From Halosimplex salinum (GTDB lineage Archaea > Halobacteriota > Halobacteria > Halobacteriales > Haloarculaceae), in NCBI RefSeq assembly GCF_003730195.1, contig NZ_QWGG01000007.1, positions 124,001-188,000 of the forward strand: a DNA stretch of 64,000 nt, read 5' to 3'. Shown here piece by piece: positions 51,637-60,665 of this stretch (its first letter is position 1; each line of letters begins with the position of its first letter). A program made the translations under genes and the position numbers. The notes beneath the pieces were generated by a model. That model saw only the letters and a program-made list of their open reading frames with translations. It searched no databases and was not told the origin of the DNA.

Positions 51637-52584
51637 CTACTCGCCCGTTTCGGTCGCCGTTGCCGTCTCTTCTTCCGGCGTCGCCGTCTCGTCCGTCGGC
51701 GTCTCTGTTTCGCCGTCGGGAGTTCCGGTCCCGTTCTCCTGGCCCTGAACCGCTTCGAGCGCGCTCCAGAGGACGGTTCCCTGCTCGACGATATTCGACG
51801 GTGCCAGCGCGGGGTCGGTGAGCGTCTCGCGCGCGAGTTCCACCGGCCCGACCCGCGGTTCCGGGAGCGCTTCGGGGTCCTCCGTCTCGAAGGGGGCGTC
51901 CGTCTCGTCGCCGACTACGACGCGCATCGCCATCCCGAACACCTCGTGAGGCGAACAGAGGAAGTCGTAGACGCCCGGTTCGTCGAACGCGAGCAGCCAG
52001 AAGTCCGGTATCGGTCCGTCGCCCTCGCCGCCCGTTCCGGTCGCGGTCCCGGTCGCCGTGGGCGTCTCGGTCTCCATCCCCGCCGTGGTTTCGCCGCCGG
52101 GGGTCTCCGTCTCCGTTCCCTCGGCTTCTTCCTCGACGGCCGGCGTCGGCGGGTCGACCATGTCGCCGGGGATCGAGTCCGGTCGCCAACCCAGGAGCGG
52201 CGAGGATATCGCGTCGACGCCGAGCGGCACCCGCCGTCGCATCCCGAATGCGGGATGGTACGAGACGACGTTGTGGTCCGGCGTCACGAACTCGAACCGG
52301 ACCACGTCGCCTGGCCGGACGTGCAGCCCTGTCGGCTGGAAGAAGAAGTCGGCCGGCCGTTCCGGGTTCGTCGGTGGGGCGCTGATCAGCGTCTGTACGC
52401 GATGGACCGACCCGGCCTCCTGGAGCCCGTCGTGTCGATCGACCGCCCCCGCGTCGACTTCCCCGACGGCTTTCCCGTCCCGACCGCTGACGACGGCGGT
52501 CCCGCCCAGGGCCGCGAGCACCGTTCCCGCGCCGACCGCTTTCATCACGTCGCGCCGCGATGTATCGAGGTCTTGCGGTGACAT
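51637..52584 (-). CDS. Tat-exported cupredoxin (halocyanin-like)
   Basis: This 315-residue protein has Tat signal TSRRDVMKAVGAGTVLAALGG. The type I copper site reads DHNVVSYH at the first ligand, FLCSPHEVFGMAM with Cys, His and Met ligands. A 60-residue Glu/Thr/Gly-rich insertion (about 150-200) separates the first His from the rest, and the Thr/Glu-rich C-terminal tail could be glycosylated. It likely carries electrons outside the membrane. No lipobox Cys is seen, so it may be soluble or held by the tail. Confidence 0.85.
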   Translation of the reverse strand: MSPQDLDTSRRDVMKAVGAGTVLAALGGTAVVSGRDGKAVGEVDAGAVDRHDGLQEAGSVHRVQTLISAPPTNPERPADFFFQPTGLHVRPGDVVRFEFVTPDHNVVSYHPAFGMRRRVPLGVDAISSPLLGWRPDSIPGDMVDPPTPAVEEEAEGTETETPGGETTAGMETETPTATGTATGTGGEGDGPIPDFWLLAFDEPGVYDFLCSPHEVFGMAMRVVVGDETDAPFETEDPEALPEPRVGPVELARETLTDPALAPSNIVEQGTVLWSALEAVQGQENGTGTPDGETETPTDETATPEEETATATETGE

Positions 52585-52807
52585 TGCGACTGTCAGTGAG
52601 GGCGTCGGGATCCTTCGTTATCAACGAGGTATCTGGCCGGGAGCGACGGCAACGGACCGTTACTCCGCCGTACTTCGCCACCGGGACCGCTCGGTCGATC
52701 CGTCCGTCCGCCGAGCGATGCCCGAGGCTACTGCGTTCGACGAGCCATTTGCCAACAGTTACCAATGGCCGCTGGACGGCGAGGCCATCTGTGGGTGTCT
52801 CCGGCGG

Positions 52808-53716
52808 TCAGAGTTCCTCGAGGTAGTCGAGCGCCCGCTCCAGTCGGTCCTCCCAGAGGTCGACCACGTAGTCGTCGGGGTCGGTCGTCGGCCCGCGCAT
52901 GTGGGTCGCGTCGGCGGCGACGAAGCCGCGGCGGGCCTGGATCTCCTTGTCGAAGCGGACGAACGTCTCACCGCCGGCGCTGTGGTTGAGCATCGGCAGG
53001 AGTCGGTCGTGAATCTCGATCGCCCCGTCGCGGTCGCCCGACTCGTACCGGTCGAGTATCTCGACGTAGAACTCGTGGAGGCCGCCCGTGGGGATCACGC
53101 CGACGCCGCCGCGATCCAGCAACTCGATCAGGTGTTTGCCGTTCGAGCCGACGAGCACGTCGACCGCGCCGTCGGTCGCGTCGAGGAGCGCGGTCGCGTA
53201 CGGACCCGGCGGTTCGCACTCAACCTTGAAGTGAGAGACGTTCGAAACGTCCTCGCTCAACGCGGCGAACGTCTCCGGGGCGATGGTCACGCCGACGTTC
53301 TGCGGGGCGTACTGGACCATGACCGGCAGCGAGACGGCGTCGGCGACGCTCCGCATGTGCTCCAGGAGCGCGCCTTCGCTCGGGCCGGCCATGTGCGGCG
53401 GGAGGAGCATGAGGCCGTCGACGCCGGCGTCGGCGTACCACTCGGCCCGGTCGACCGCCGCGCTCGTGGTCTGCTCGGTCACCGAGACGTACACCGGCAG
53501 GTCGAACTCGGCGCCCGCGTCGACGGCGACTCGCGTGAGTTCGCGCCGTTCGCCGTCGCGCAGCTTGTAGAACTCGCTGCCGAACCCGAACAGGATCACG
53601 CCGTCGCAGCCGCCGTCGGCGAGCGCGGCGATCTGCGTCCGGACGCTCTCGTAGTCGATCTCGCCCGACTCGCGGCACGGGACGGTGAGGATCGGAAGGA
53701 CGCCCTCGAATGGCAT
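52808..53716 (-). CDS. DHDPS-family aldolase
   Basis: This 302-residue TIM-barrel lyase has Schiff-base Lys164 (SHFKVE) and Tyr136 (VMVQYAPQN) as in N-acetylneuraminate lyase/DHDPS enzymes. The GTTGE-type loop is altered to GFGSEF, so dihydrodipicolinate is not the likely substrate. With the adjacent dehydratase and PEP synthase, a 2-keto-3-deoxy sugar-acid aldolase releasing pyruvate is the best guess. Same direction as the dehydratase, 96 bp downstream. Confidence 0.85.
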   Translation of the reverse strand: MPFEGVLPILTVPCRESGEIDYESVRTQIAALADGGCDGVILFGFGSEFYKLRDGERRELTRVAVDAGAEFDLPVYVSVTEQTTSAAVDRAEWYADAGVDGLMLLPPHMAGPSEGALLEHMRSVADAVSLPVMVQYAPQNVGVTIAPETFAALSEDVSNVSHFKVECEPPGPYATALLDATDGAVDVLVGSNGKHLIELLDRGGVGVIPTGGLHEFYVEILDRYESGDRDGAIEIHDRLLPMLNHSAGGETFVRFDKEIQARRGFVAADATHMRGPTTDPDDYVVDLWEDRLERALDYLEEL

Positions 53717-53812
53717 ACCCGTGGGTCGGCGGGGAGCGCTTTCAACGTTCGGGCGGCGGAAGCGGTCGCCTCCGCCCCGGGAAGCGCTGCCGGACCGTCG
53801 ACTCGCCGGGCC

Positions 53813-54952
53813 TCACTCGACGAGGGTGCGGTCGGTCCGGTTCGCCTCGACGAAGTCCCAGTCGATCTCGATGCCGAGGCCGTCGCCGTCGGGGACGGGG
53901 ACGTGGCCGTCGTCGTCGATCTCGTCGACGGGCTCGGCGAGGCCGGCCTCAGAGTGCCACTCGGTGTGGGGGTGGAGCAGGCCGTGCTCGTAGTAGTTCG
54001 AGTTGGGGGCGGCGCTGAGGAGGTGGAGGTGGGCCGCGCCGCCGAGGTGCGGTTCCACGTCGAACCCCGCGGCCTGTGCGGCGTGGGCGGTCTTGAGCGC
54101 GCCGGTGATCCCGCCGCCGAGGTGGGCGTCCACGCGGAGCATGTCCAGCGCGTCGTCGAAGAGGTGGTTGACGCTGCCGAACGGCTCGGTTCGGGAGTGT
54201 TCGATCCCGAGCAGCGGCGTGTCGATCTCGTCGGCGAGCCGGCGCATGGCGTAGACGCTCTCGCCGGTGTCCCACATCGGGTCCTCGTACCAGTAGAAGT
54301 CGAGGTCGTCGAGCACTCGCCCGACTCGCAGGGCGTCGCGGTAGGTGGTGTACGTGCTGGAGGGGTCGAGCATGAGGTCCAGTTCGTCGCCGACCCGCTC
54401 GTCGACGGCGCGACACACCTCGATGTCGAGGTCCGGGTCACCCAGGGGGTGGAGCTTGTAGCCGGGATACCCGCGCTCGGCGCACGCTTCGGCGTGGTCG
54501 GCGAAGACCTCGGGGGTGTCGTGTTCGGGGTTGCCCGGCAGCGTCGAGGCGTACGCCGGGATCCGGTCGCGCTTCCCGCCGCCGAGCAGTTCGTACAGCG
54601 GCGCGCCGTAGTGCTGACCCGCCAGGTCCCAGAGCGCGACGTCGATCGGCCCGATCCCGATCCGGTCGGTGTGGCGCCCGCGCCGCCAGAAGTCCATCCA
54701 GACGTCCTCGCGCGCGAGCGGGTTCCGGCCGATCAGCTCCTCGGCCCACATCCGTATCTGGGCGAGCTGGACGTTCGGGAACATCACGCCGCGGTAGTGG
54801 CCCTCGGTCCCGTCGCGCGTGCGGACCGTGAGGATAAACATCGCTTCCGTCCGCTCCGCGCCGGGGACGTAACAGCCGGCGCCGTCCTCGCGGATTCCGT
54901 GGTCTTCGATCGCGTTCTCGTACTCGTGGATCTCGATCTCGGCTATCTCCAT
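53813..54952 (-). CDS. Enolase-superfamily sugar-acid dehydratase (mandelate racemase subgroup)
   Basis: This 379-residue protein has metal ligands Asp196 (LMLDPSS), Glu223 (YEDPM) and Glu251 (GIEHS), and acid/base residues Lys166 (YKLHP) and the Asp275-His302 dyad (RVDAHLGG, EPHLGG), a spacing near that of mandelate racemase. The usual KxK is KxH here (His168), as in some sugar-acid dehydratases. ATG at 54952 (MEIAEIEIHE) is preferred to 54985. It lies between ppsA and the aldolase gene, 75 bp from ppsA. Confidence 0.86.
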   Translation of the reverse strand: MEIAEIEIHEYENAIEDHGIREDGAGCYVPGAERTEAMFILTVRTRDGTEGHYRGVMFPNVQLAQIRMWAEELIGRNPLAREDVWMDFWRRGRHTDRIGIGPIDVALWDLAGQHYGAPLYELLGGGKRDRIPAYASTLPGNPEHDTPEVFADHAEACAERGYPGYKLHPLGDPDLDIEVCRAVDERVGDELDLMLDPSSTYTTYRDALRVGRVLDDLDFYWYEDPMWDTGESVYAMRRLADEIDTPLLGIEHSRTEPFGSVNHLFDDALDMLRVDAHLGGGITGALKTAHAAQAAGFDVEPHLGGAAHLHLLSAAPNSNYYEHGLLHPHTEWHSEAGLAEPVDEIDDDGHVPVPDGDGLGIEIDWDFVEANRTDRTLVE

Positions 54953-55027
54953 CGGCTTCCCTGACCGATGCACCGATCGCGACAAAAGCCTTCGCGCCGC
55001 GGAACTGCCGGCCGGGAACGCGGGCGC

Positions 55028-57349
55028 TCAGCGGACGTTGTCGAGCAGCAGCTTCTGCTCGACGCGCTTGACCTCGTGTTGCACGTCGCGGACGGCGTCG
55101 ATGTTCGCGGAGATGGAGGTGACGCCCTCGTTGACGAGGTGGTTGACCATCTCGGGCTTCGAGGCGGCCTGGCCGCAGATGCTCGTGGAGACGCCCTTCT
55201 CCCGGCAGGTCTCGATGGTCTCGCTGATGAGTTTGAGGACCGAGGGGTGCAGCTCGTCGAAGCGGTCGGCGACGCGGCCGTTGTTGCGGTCGACCGCGAG
55301 GGTGTACTGGGTGAGGTCGTTCGTGCCGAACGAGACGAAGTCGACGCCGGCGTCGGCCATCGACTCGACGCCGAGCGCGGCGGCGGGCGTCTCGATCATT
55401 ACGCCCCAGTCCTGTTTGTCGGGGTCGATACCCTCCTCCTCCATGAGTCGGCGGGCCTTCAGCACGTCCTCGGCGTCGTTGACGAGCGGGAACATGATCT
55501 CGACGTTGTCGTAGCCCAGTTCGAACAGCCGACGGAACGCGGCGAGTTCGTGGGCGAACAGGTCGGGGCGGTCGAGACTGCGGCGGATGCCCCGGTAGCC
55601 GAGCATCGGGTTGTGTTCGGCGGGCTCGCTCTCGCCGCCCTCCAGCTGGCGGAACTCGTCGGTGGGGGCGTCGAGGGTGCGGACGCGGACGGGTCGCGGG
55701 TAGAACTCCTCGGCGACGCCGCGCACGCCGTCGACGATCTCGGAGACGTAGGCGTCCGCGCCGTGGTCGTCGATGTAGCGCTCGGGCGTCTTGTTCGTCG
55801 AGAGGATCATGTGCTCCATCCGCAGGAGGCCGACGCCGTCGGCGCCGGTCGCCGCGGCCCGCTCGGCCGCGTCGGGGATGGAGACGTTGACCTTGACTTC
55901 GGTGGCCGTCATCGGCTTGACGGGCGCCTGCGGGCGCACCTCCTCGACGGGTTCGCGCTCCTGACCGCCGGTGGCGTCGCCCTGCTCGACGGTGCCCTTC
56001 TCGCCGTCGATGGTGACGACCTGCCCGTCGTGGAGGCGCTCGGAGCCGTGTTCCGTGCCGACGATGGCCGGGACGCCGAGTTCGCGCGAGACGATGGCGG
56101 CGTGGCTGGTCATGCCGCCCTCGTCGGTGATGATCCCCGAGGCCCGCTTCATCGCGGGCACCATGTCGGGGGTCGTCATCTCGGCGACGATGATGTCGCC
56201 CTCCTCGACCTTGTCGAGGTGGTCGAGTTTCGAGACGGTCCGGGCCGGGCCCGCCACGCGACCGGGGCTGGCGCCGATGCCGCTGAAGACGACGTTGCCT
56301 TCGCCGGAGTCGGTCGACCCGCCGGACTGTGCGGCGCTCCCGCCGTCGGCGACGCCGGCGATGTCGCCGACGCCGTTGGATGTGCCCTCGACATCGCCGG
56401 CGTCTTCGTCGATGGTCGTGATGGGTCGGGACTGGAGGACGTACAGGTCGCCGTCGGCGATGGCCCACTCGACGTCCTGCGGGTCGCCGTAGTGAGCTTC
56501 GATCTCGTCGCCGAGGCCGACGAGCCGGTCGAGTTCCGCCTCCGAGAGCACCTGTTCGTCGCGCCTGTCCTCGGGGACGGGCCGCTCGATGGTCTCGCCG
56601 GTCTCCTCGTCGCGGACGTGCATCACCTTCTTGGTGGCGACGGTGGCGTCGCGGAGTTCGCCCGTCTCGCGGTCGAGGACGTACTTGTCGGGGGAGACGG
56701 CGCCGGAGACGACCGCCTCGCCCAGCCCCCAGGCAGACTCGACGATCGCCTGCGGGGCGCCCGTGGTGGGGTGGCTCGTGAACATGACGCCGCTCTTCTC
56801 CGCGTCGACCATCAACTGGACGACGACGGCGATGTTGACCTTCTCGTGAGAGAACCCCTGCTCCTGTCGGTAGTAGATCGCTCGCTGCGTGAAAAGGGAG
56901 GCCCAGCAGTCGCGCACGCGGTCGAGCAGGCCCGAGCGCGTGACGTTGAGGTAGGTCTCCTGCTGGCCGGCGAAGGAGGCGTCCGGGAGGTCCTCCGCGG
57001 TCGCCGAGGAGCGGACGGCGACGGACGCCTCGCCGTCGTCGACGTCGTCGTAGGCCGCGAGGATCTCCTCGCGGATGGGCTGGGGCATCTCCGTCTCGCA
57101 GATGAGTTCCTGTGCGCGTTCGGCCGCACGGGCGAGCGCCTCGGAGTCGTCGACGGACACGTCGACGGCCTCGAACAGCTCCTCGTCGATCCCGGTGTCC
57201 TCGATGAACTCCCGGTACGTCTCGGCCGTCACGACGAACCCGGGCGGGACCGGCAGGCCCGCTGCTGTCAGCTCCCCCAGGGATGCGCCTTTGCCACCGA
57301 CCGAGTCGAAGTCCTCGGCCGTAACGTCGTCCAGCCAGAGTAATGCCAT
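55028..57349 (-). CDS. ppsA: Phosphoenolpyruvate synthase (pyruvate, water dikinase)
   Basis: This 773-residue enzyme is pyruvate + ATP + water to PEP + AMP + Pi, for gluconeogenesis. The N-terminal ATP-binding domain (VGGKGASLGELTAAGLPVPPGF), the swivelling His domain (GGMTSHAAIVSRELGVPAIVG) and the C-terminal PEP/pyruvate TIM barrel (LRMEHMIL, FGTNDLTQYTLAVDRNNG) are all present. ATG at 57349 (MALLWLDDV) is chosen: the TATA-like tttatcg at about 57407-57413 implies transcription start near 57383, downstream of the alternative GTG (57397). Confidence 0.95.
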   Translation of the reverse strand: MALLWLDDVTAEDFDSVGGKGASLGELTAAGLPVPPGFVVTAETYREFIEDTGIDEELFEAVDVSVDDSEALARAAERAQELICETEMPQPIREEILAAYDDVDDGEASVAVRSSATAEDLPDASFAGQQETYLNVTRSGLLDRVRDCWASLFTQRAIYYRQEQGFSHEKVNIAVVVQLMVDAEKSGVMFTSHPTTGAPQAIVESAWGLGEAVVSGAVSPDKYVLDRETGELRDATVATKKVMHVRDEETGETIERPVPEDRRDEQVLSEAELDRLVGLGDEIEAHYGDPQDVEWAIADGDLYVLQSRPITTIDEDAGDVEGTSNGVGDIAGVADGGSAAQSGGSTDSGEGNVVFSGIGASPGRVAGPARTVSKLDHLDKVEEGDIIVAEMTTPDMVPAMKRASGIITDEGGMTSHAAIVSRELGVPAIVGTEHGSERLHDGQVVTIDGEKGTVEQGDATGGQEREPVEEVRPQAPVKPMTATEVKVNVSIPDAAERAAATGADGVGLLRMEHMILSTNKTPERYIDDHGADAYVSEIVDGVRGVAEEFYPRPVRVRTLDAPTDEFRQLEGGESEPAEHNPMLGYRGIRRSLDRPDLFAHELAAFRRLFELGYDNVEIMFPLVNDAEDVLKARRLMEEEGIDPDKQDWGVMIETPAAALGVESMADAGVDFVSFGTNDLTQYTLAVDRNNGRVADRFDELHPSVLKLISETIETCREKGVSTSICGQAASKPEMVNHLVNEGVTSISANIDAVRDVQHEVKRVEQKLLLDNVR

Positions 57350-57589
57350 GACCGTACCCGCACTGTCGCCCAGCAGGAGTAAGAACTTTCCGGCCACGCT
57401 ATCGATAAATACCTTGCGTTAGGCGGGTAACGGGGCCGTTTTCTGGAATATTGTTTCGGTTCCGAGTACCTGTGCCACCGTCACACGGTGGTGCGTGACA
57501 CGGGCCGCGGTCGCGGTCGGACGGTCGGTGGGCTCACCCTACGGACGAGCAACCGGATCTTAATGCGCGGGGAGCCGTACACAGCGTGT

Positions 57590-58741
57590 ATGCGCAGTCG
57601 CGCGGTCGGGGTGCTATTGGTGTGCGTCGTCGCGGCGAGTCTGGGTCTCGGCGCGCTCGACAGCGGCGGTCACGAACACGATGGGGGCGACGCGGTCGAA
57701 CTGGCTGACACGGATAGGCCCACAGCGGACCGGCTCGTCCAGCCCCGGGAGGGCGGGAGTCACCTCTGGCCGTACACGAGCAGGCGTCGGTCGGTCGACG
57801 GACGGACGCTCGCGCTGAACGTGGTCGTCCTCGGGGAGCCCGACCGTGTCAGGCGAGTGCTGGAACACCGGTCGGACGCCGACTGGACGGGGGCCGAGGG
57901 CGACGCCGCCATCGGAGAGACGCCGTGGCGGCACGCGAGCGGGGCGACGCGCTACACCTACGTCGCGGACGCGCCCGACGGTGACGGTCAGTGGGTCGAC
58001 GCGACCTACCAGCTCGGCGTCGGCTCGTACTTCACCTCTCGCGTCCACGCGCGAGCGTACCCGGCGCCGTCGGGGAACTGGACGGCGCTGCAGGCCCACA
58101 CCGAGTACTGGGACTGGTTCCGGCTTCGCCACACGGTCACCGGGACCGGTCCCGGTGCGCGCTTCGTCGAGGAGGACTTGCGCGGACTCAGCGTGACGAC
58201 GGACCTGCGACAGGAGGACTACGGCTTCGGCGGGAGCGGGGACAGGGGCTGGCTCTCGGTGATCGAGTTCGGGTCGGCCGGGGCGGCGGGGTTGCTACTG
58301 GTCGCCTCCCGACGGCGGTTGCGGGCGCGGGCGACGGACCTGGCGCTCCCGGTCGTGCTCGTCGCGCTCGTGCTCGGCGTCCGGGGCGCGGGCGTCGCCC
58401 TCGCCGACCTGACCGTCGGGACGAACCCGCAACTGCTCGCGGGTATCCTGTATCCGGTGCTGGTCGCCGGACCGCTCGTCGCCACCGCGAAACTCGCGCC
58501 GGCGGAGCCACTCCGGGCCGCTGCGCTCGCGACGCTCGGGCTCGGCGCGGGACTCGCGCTCGACCTCGCGGTCGTGGACGTCGCGGCCGTCCCGACCCGG
58601 CTGGCGCTCCACCGCGTCGCGCTCGTGGGCGCGCTGGCGGTCGTGGCGGTCGGCGCAAGCGAGAGCGACCGTCGACTCGTCGCGACGGGCGTCGCCGCGT
58701 GGGCGCTGACCCTCGTGCTCCCGCTCGCAGGCGTCGTTTAG
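57590..58741 (+). CDS. Membrane protein with LssY-C-like extracytoplasmic domain
   Basis: This 383-residue protein has an N-terminal signal/anchor (VGVLLVCVVAASLGLGALD) and an extracytoplasmic domain of about 200 residues (LNVVVLGEPDRVRRVLEHR, YQLGVGSYFTSRVHARAYP) that resembles the LssY C-terminal domain. The second half is about six transmembrane helices. TATA-like ttaatg about 27 nt upstream of ATG 57590 supports a leaderless start. The LssY link is moderate; the role is unknown. Two genes downstream is a PAP2 phosphatase, and bacterial LssY-C domains often travel with PAP2. Confidence 0.68.
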   Translation: MRSRAVGVLLVCVVAASLGLGALDSGGHEHDGGDAVELADTDRPTADRLVQPREGGSHLWPYTSRRRSVDGRTLALNVVVLGEPDRVRRVLEHRSDADWTGAEGDAAIGETPWRHASGATRYTYVADAPDGDGQWVDATYQLGVGSYFTSRVHARAYPAPSGNWTALQAHTEYWDWFRLRHTVTGTGPGARFVEEDLRGLSVTTDLRQEDYGFGGSGDRGWLSVIEFGSAGAAGLLLVASRRRLRARATDLALPVVLVALVLGVRGAGVALADLTVGTNPQLLAGILYPVLVAGPLVATAKLAPAEPLRAAALATLGLGAGLALDLAVVDVAAVPTRLALHRVALVGALAVVAVGASESDRRLVATGVAAWALTLVLPLAGVV

Positions 58742-58889
58742 CCCCTGACGAGGACCGTTCAGGCCGGGGTCGGTCCGGCGACGGAGTATGTCCGAGCTTA
58801 CCGTCGCCGTCGTGCGAGTAGCCGACTATTGATGCGTATTGTGACCACAGGAGACTAATACTCCCTCCTCCAACGAGTCCGAACGAACG

Positions 58890-60665
58890 ATGACAGGACG
58901 GGAGGCGGGGTCGGCGGGTGTGAGTCGGCGGTCGGTGCTGGCGACAGCGGCGGCGGCGGTCGGCGCGGTCAGCGGGTGCGCCAAGCGCACTCGAAACGTG
59001 ATGGCGCGGGACCCCGCGAGTCAGGTGTCGCTCCGGATCCTGACGGTTCCGGTCGACGCCAACCCGTACCCAGCGCGGATCGCACAGGCGCTCGCCGCCA
59101 ATCTCCGGGCGTGCGGCGTCGACGCGGGCGTCGAGCCGACCGGGCCGGAGGCGCTGTACCGTCGCGTCCTCCTCGACCACGACTTCGACCTCTACGTCGG
59201 GCAGTTTCCGCGGACGGACTGGCGCGACCCCGACCACCTCTACGCGCTCGCTCACTCGGTGTACGCCGGCGAGCCGGGGTGGCAGAACCCCTTCGGCTAC
59301 ACCAACCTCCAGCTCGACGACGCGCTGGAGACCCAGCGGACCACGAGCGGGGCCGAACGGAAGACCGCCGTCGCCGCGGTCCAGGAGCGCCTGGCGGAGT
59401 CCCAGCCGTTCACGACGCTGGCCGTTCCCGACGCGCTGAGCGCGGTGCGGACGGACCGGTTCGGGAACTGGCGCGGGAGCCCGATGGACCCGCTGACGCT
59501 CCTCGGGCTCTCACCCACCGGAGAGGCGACGACGCTCCGACTCGGGACGACCGACGGCCGGATCACCGGGAACCGCAACCCGATCACCGCGGAGTTCCGG
59601 ACGCGAGGGACGTTCGTCGACCTGCTGTACGACTCGCTGGGCCGCCGGGTCGACGGCGTCCTGCGACCGTGGCTGGCCGCCGACTGGCGGATCAGCGAGC
59701 GGGACGGCCAGTTGCAGGCGCTCCTCTCCCTCCGCGAGGACCTCACCTGGCATGACGGCGAGCCGCTGACCGCAGACGACGTGGCCTTCACCTACGAGTT
59801 CCTCGCGGACACGTCGCTCGGCGCGGCGGAGAGCCCGATCCCGGCCTCGCGCTACCGGGGTCGGACCTCGCTGGTCGCGGACGTGTCGGTCGTCGACGAG
59901 ACGACGGTGCGGGTCGCCTTCGCGGACTCGTCGCCGGTCGTCGCCGAGCGGGCGTTCACCGTGCCGCTCCTCCCCGAGCACGTCTGGGCCGAGCAGACGG
60001 AGACGGCGCGGGTCGCCGGCGTCGAGACCAACCGCACCATGACCGAGGCGCTGGCCTGGAACAATCCACAGCCGGTCGGGAGCGGACCGCTCCAGTTCGA
60101 GCGAGCGGTGCCCAGCGAGTCGCTGCGCCTCTCCCGGTTCGACGACCACTTCCTCCGGGACGACCCCGAAGACCTCCCGGAGCGGCTGACCGGCGCGCCC
60201 GCCTACGAGGAACTCAGGCTCTCCGCGGTGGGATCCGACGACGCCGCGGTGGAACTGGTAGCCGCCGGCGACGCCGACGCGACAGTCGCTCCGGTCGGGG
60301 CGGCCGTCGTCCCCCGGATCGGCCGGGAATCGGCGCTCGACCTCGTCAGCCGCCCGTCCCGGGCGTTCTATCACCTCGGGTTCAACACGAGGACGGCGCC
60401 GCTGTCGAACACCCGGTTCCGCCGAATCGTCGCCAGGCTGTTCGCGCGGTCGCGGATCGTCGAGTCGGTGTTCGACGGCTACGCACAGCCGGCGGAGACC
60501 CCGCTCGTGGGGACTGGCTGGGAGGTCCCCGAGCGGACGCTGGACGACGTCGGCCCCGGCGACACCTTCGTCGGCGAGGGAGGGGAACTCGACACCGAGG
60601 CGGCGAGAGCGGCGTTCGTCGAGGCCGGATATCGATACGACGACGGCGACCTCCTGTCAGAATGA
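58890..60665 (+). CDS. Family 5 solute-binding lipoprotein, apparently circularly permuted
   Basis: This 591-residue protein has a Tat signal (VSRRSVLATAAAAVG) with lipobox VSGC at Cys30. Residues about 47-207 read like the normal C-terminal segment of SBP_bac_5 proteins (ARIAQALAANLRACGVDAGV, DFDLYVGQFPRTDWRDPDHL, NPFGYTNLQLDDAL). Residues about 215-591 read like the normal N-terminal and middle part (LRPWLAADWRIS, LREDLTWHDGEPLTADDVAF, GSGPLQFERAVPSESLRLSR, FYHLGFNTRTAPLSNTRFRR) and stop at AARAAFVEAGYRYDDGDLL, exactly where the other segment should follow. No ABC permease or ATPase gene adjoins. The stop overlaps the PAP2 gene by 4 nt (ATGA). A TATA-like ctaatact lies about 30 nt upstream. 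Confidence 0.88.
   Translation: MTGREAGSAGVSRRSVLATAAAAVGAVSGCAKRTRNVMARDPASQVSLRILTVPVDANPYPARIAQALAANLRACGVDAGVEPTGPEALYRRVLLDHDFDLYVGQFPRTDWRDPDHLYALAHSVYAGEPGWQNPFGYTNLQLDDALETQRTTSGAERKTAVAAVQERLAESQPFTTLAVPDALSAVRTDRFGNWRGSPMDPLTLLGLSPTGEATTLRLGTTDGRITGNRNPITAEFRTRGTFVDLLYDSLGRRVDGVLRPWLAADWRISERDGQLQALLSLREDLTWHDGEPLTADDVAFTYEFLADTSLGAAESPIPASRYRGRTSLVADVSVVDETTVRVAFADSSPVVAERAFTVPLLPEHVWAEQTETARVAGVETNRTMTEALAWNNPQPVGSGPLQFERAVPSESLRLSRFDDHFLRDDPEDLPERLTGAPAYEELRLSAVGSDDAAVELVAAGDADATVAPVGAAVVPRIGRESALDLVSRPSRAFYHLGFNTRTAPLSNTRFRRIVARLFARSRIVESVFDGYAQPAETPLVGTGWEVPERTLDDVGPGDTFVGEGGELDTEAARAAFVEAGYRYDDGDLLSE

Noticed and set aside
57350-57397. Longer PEP synthase with GTG start at 57397
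   Set aside because: The TATA-like box is only about 12-16 bp from that GTG, too close for transcription to include it; the conserved N-terminus starts at 57349.
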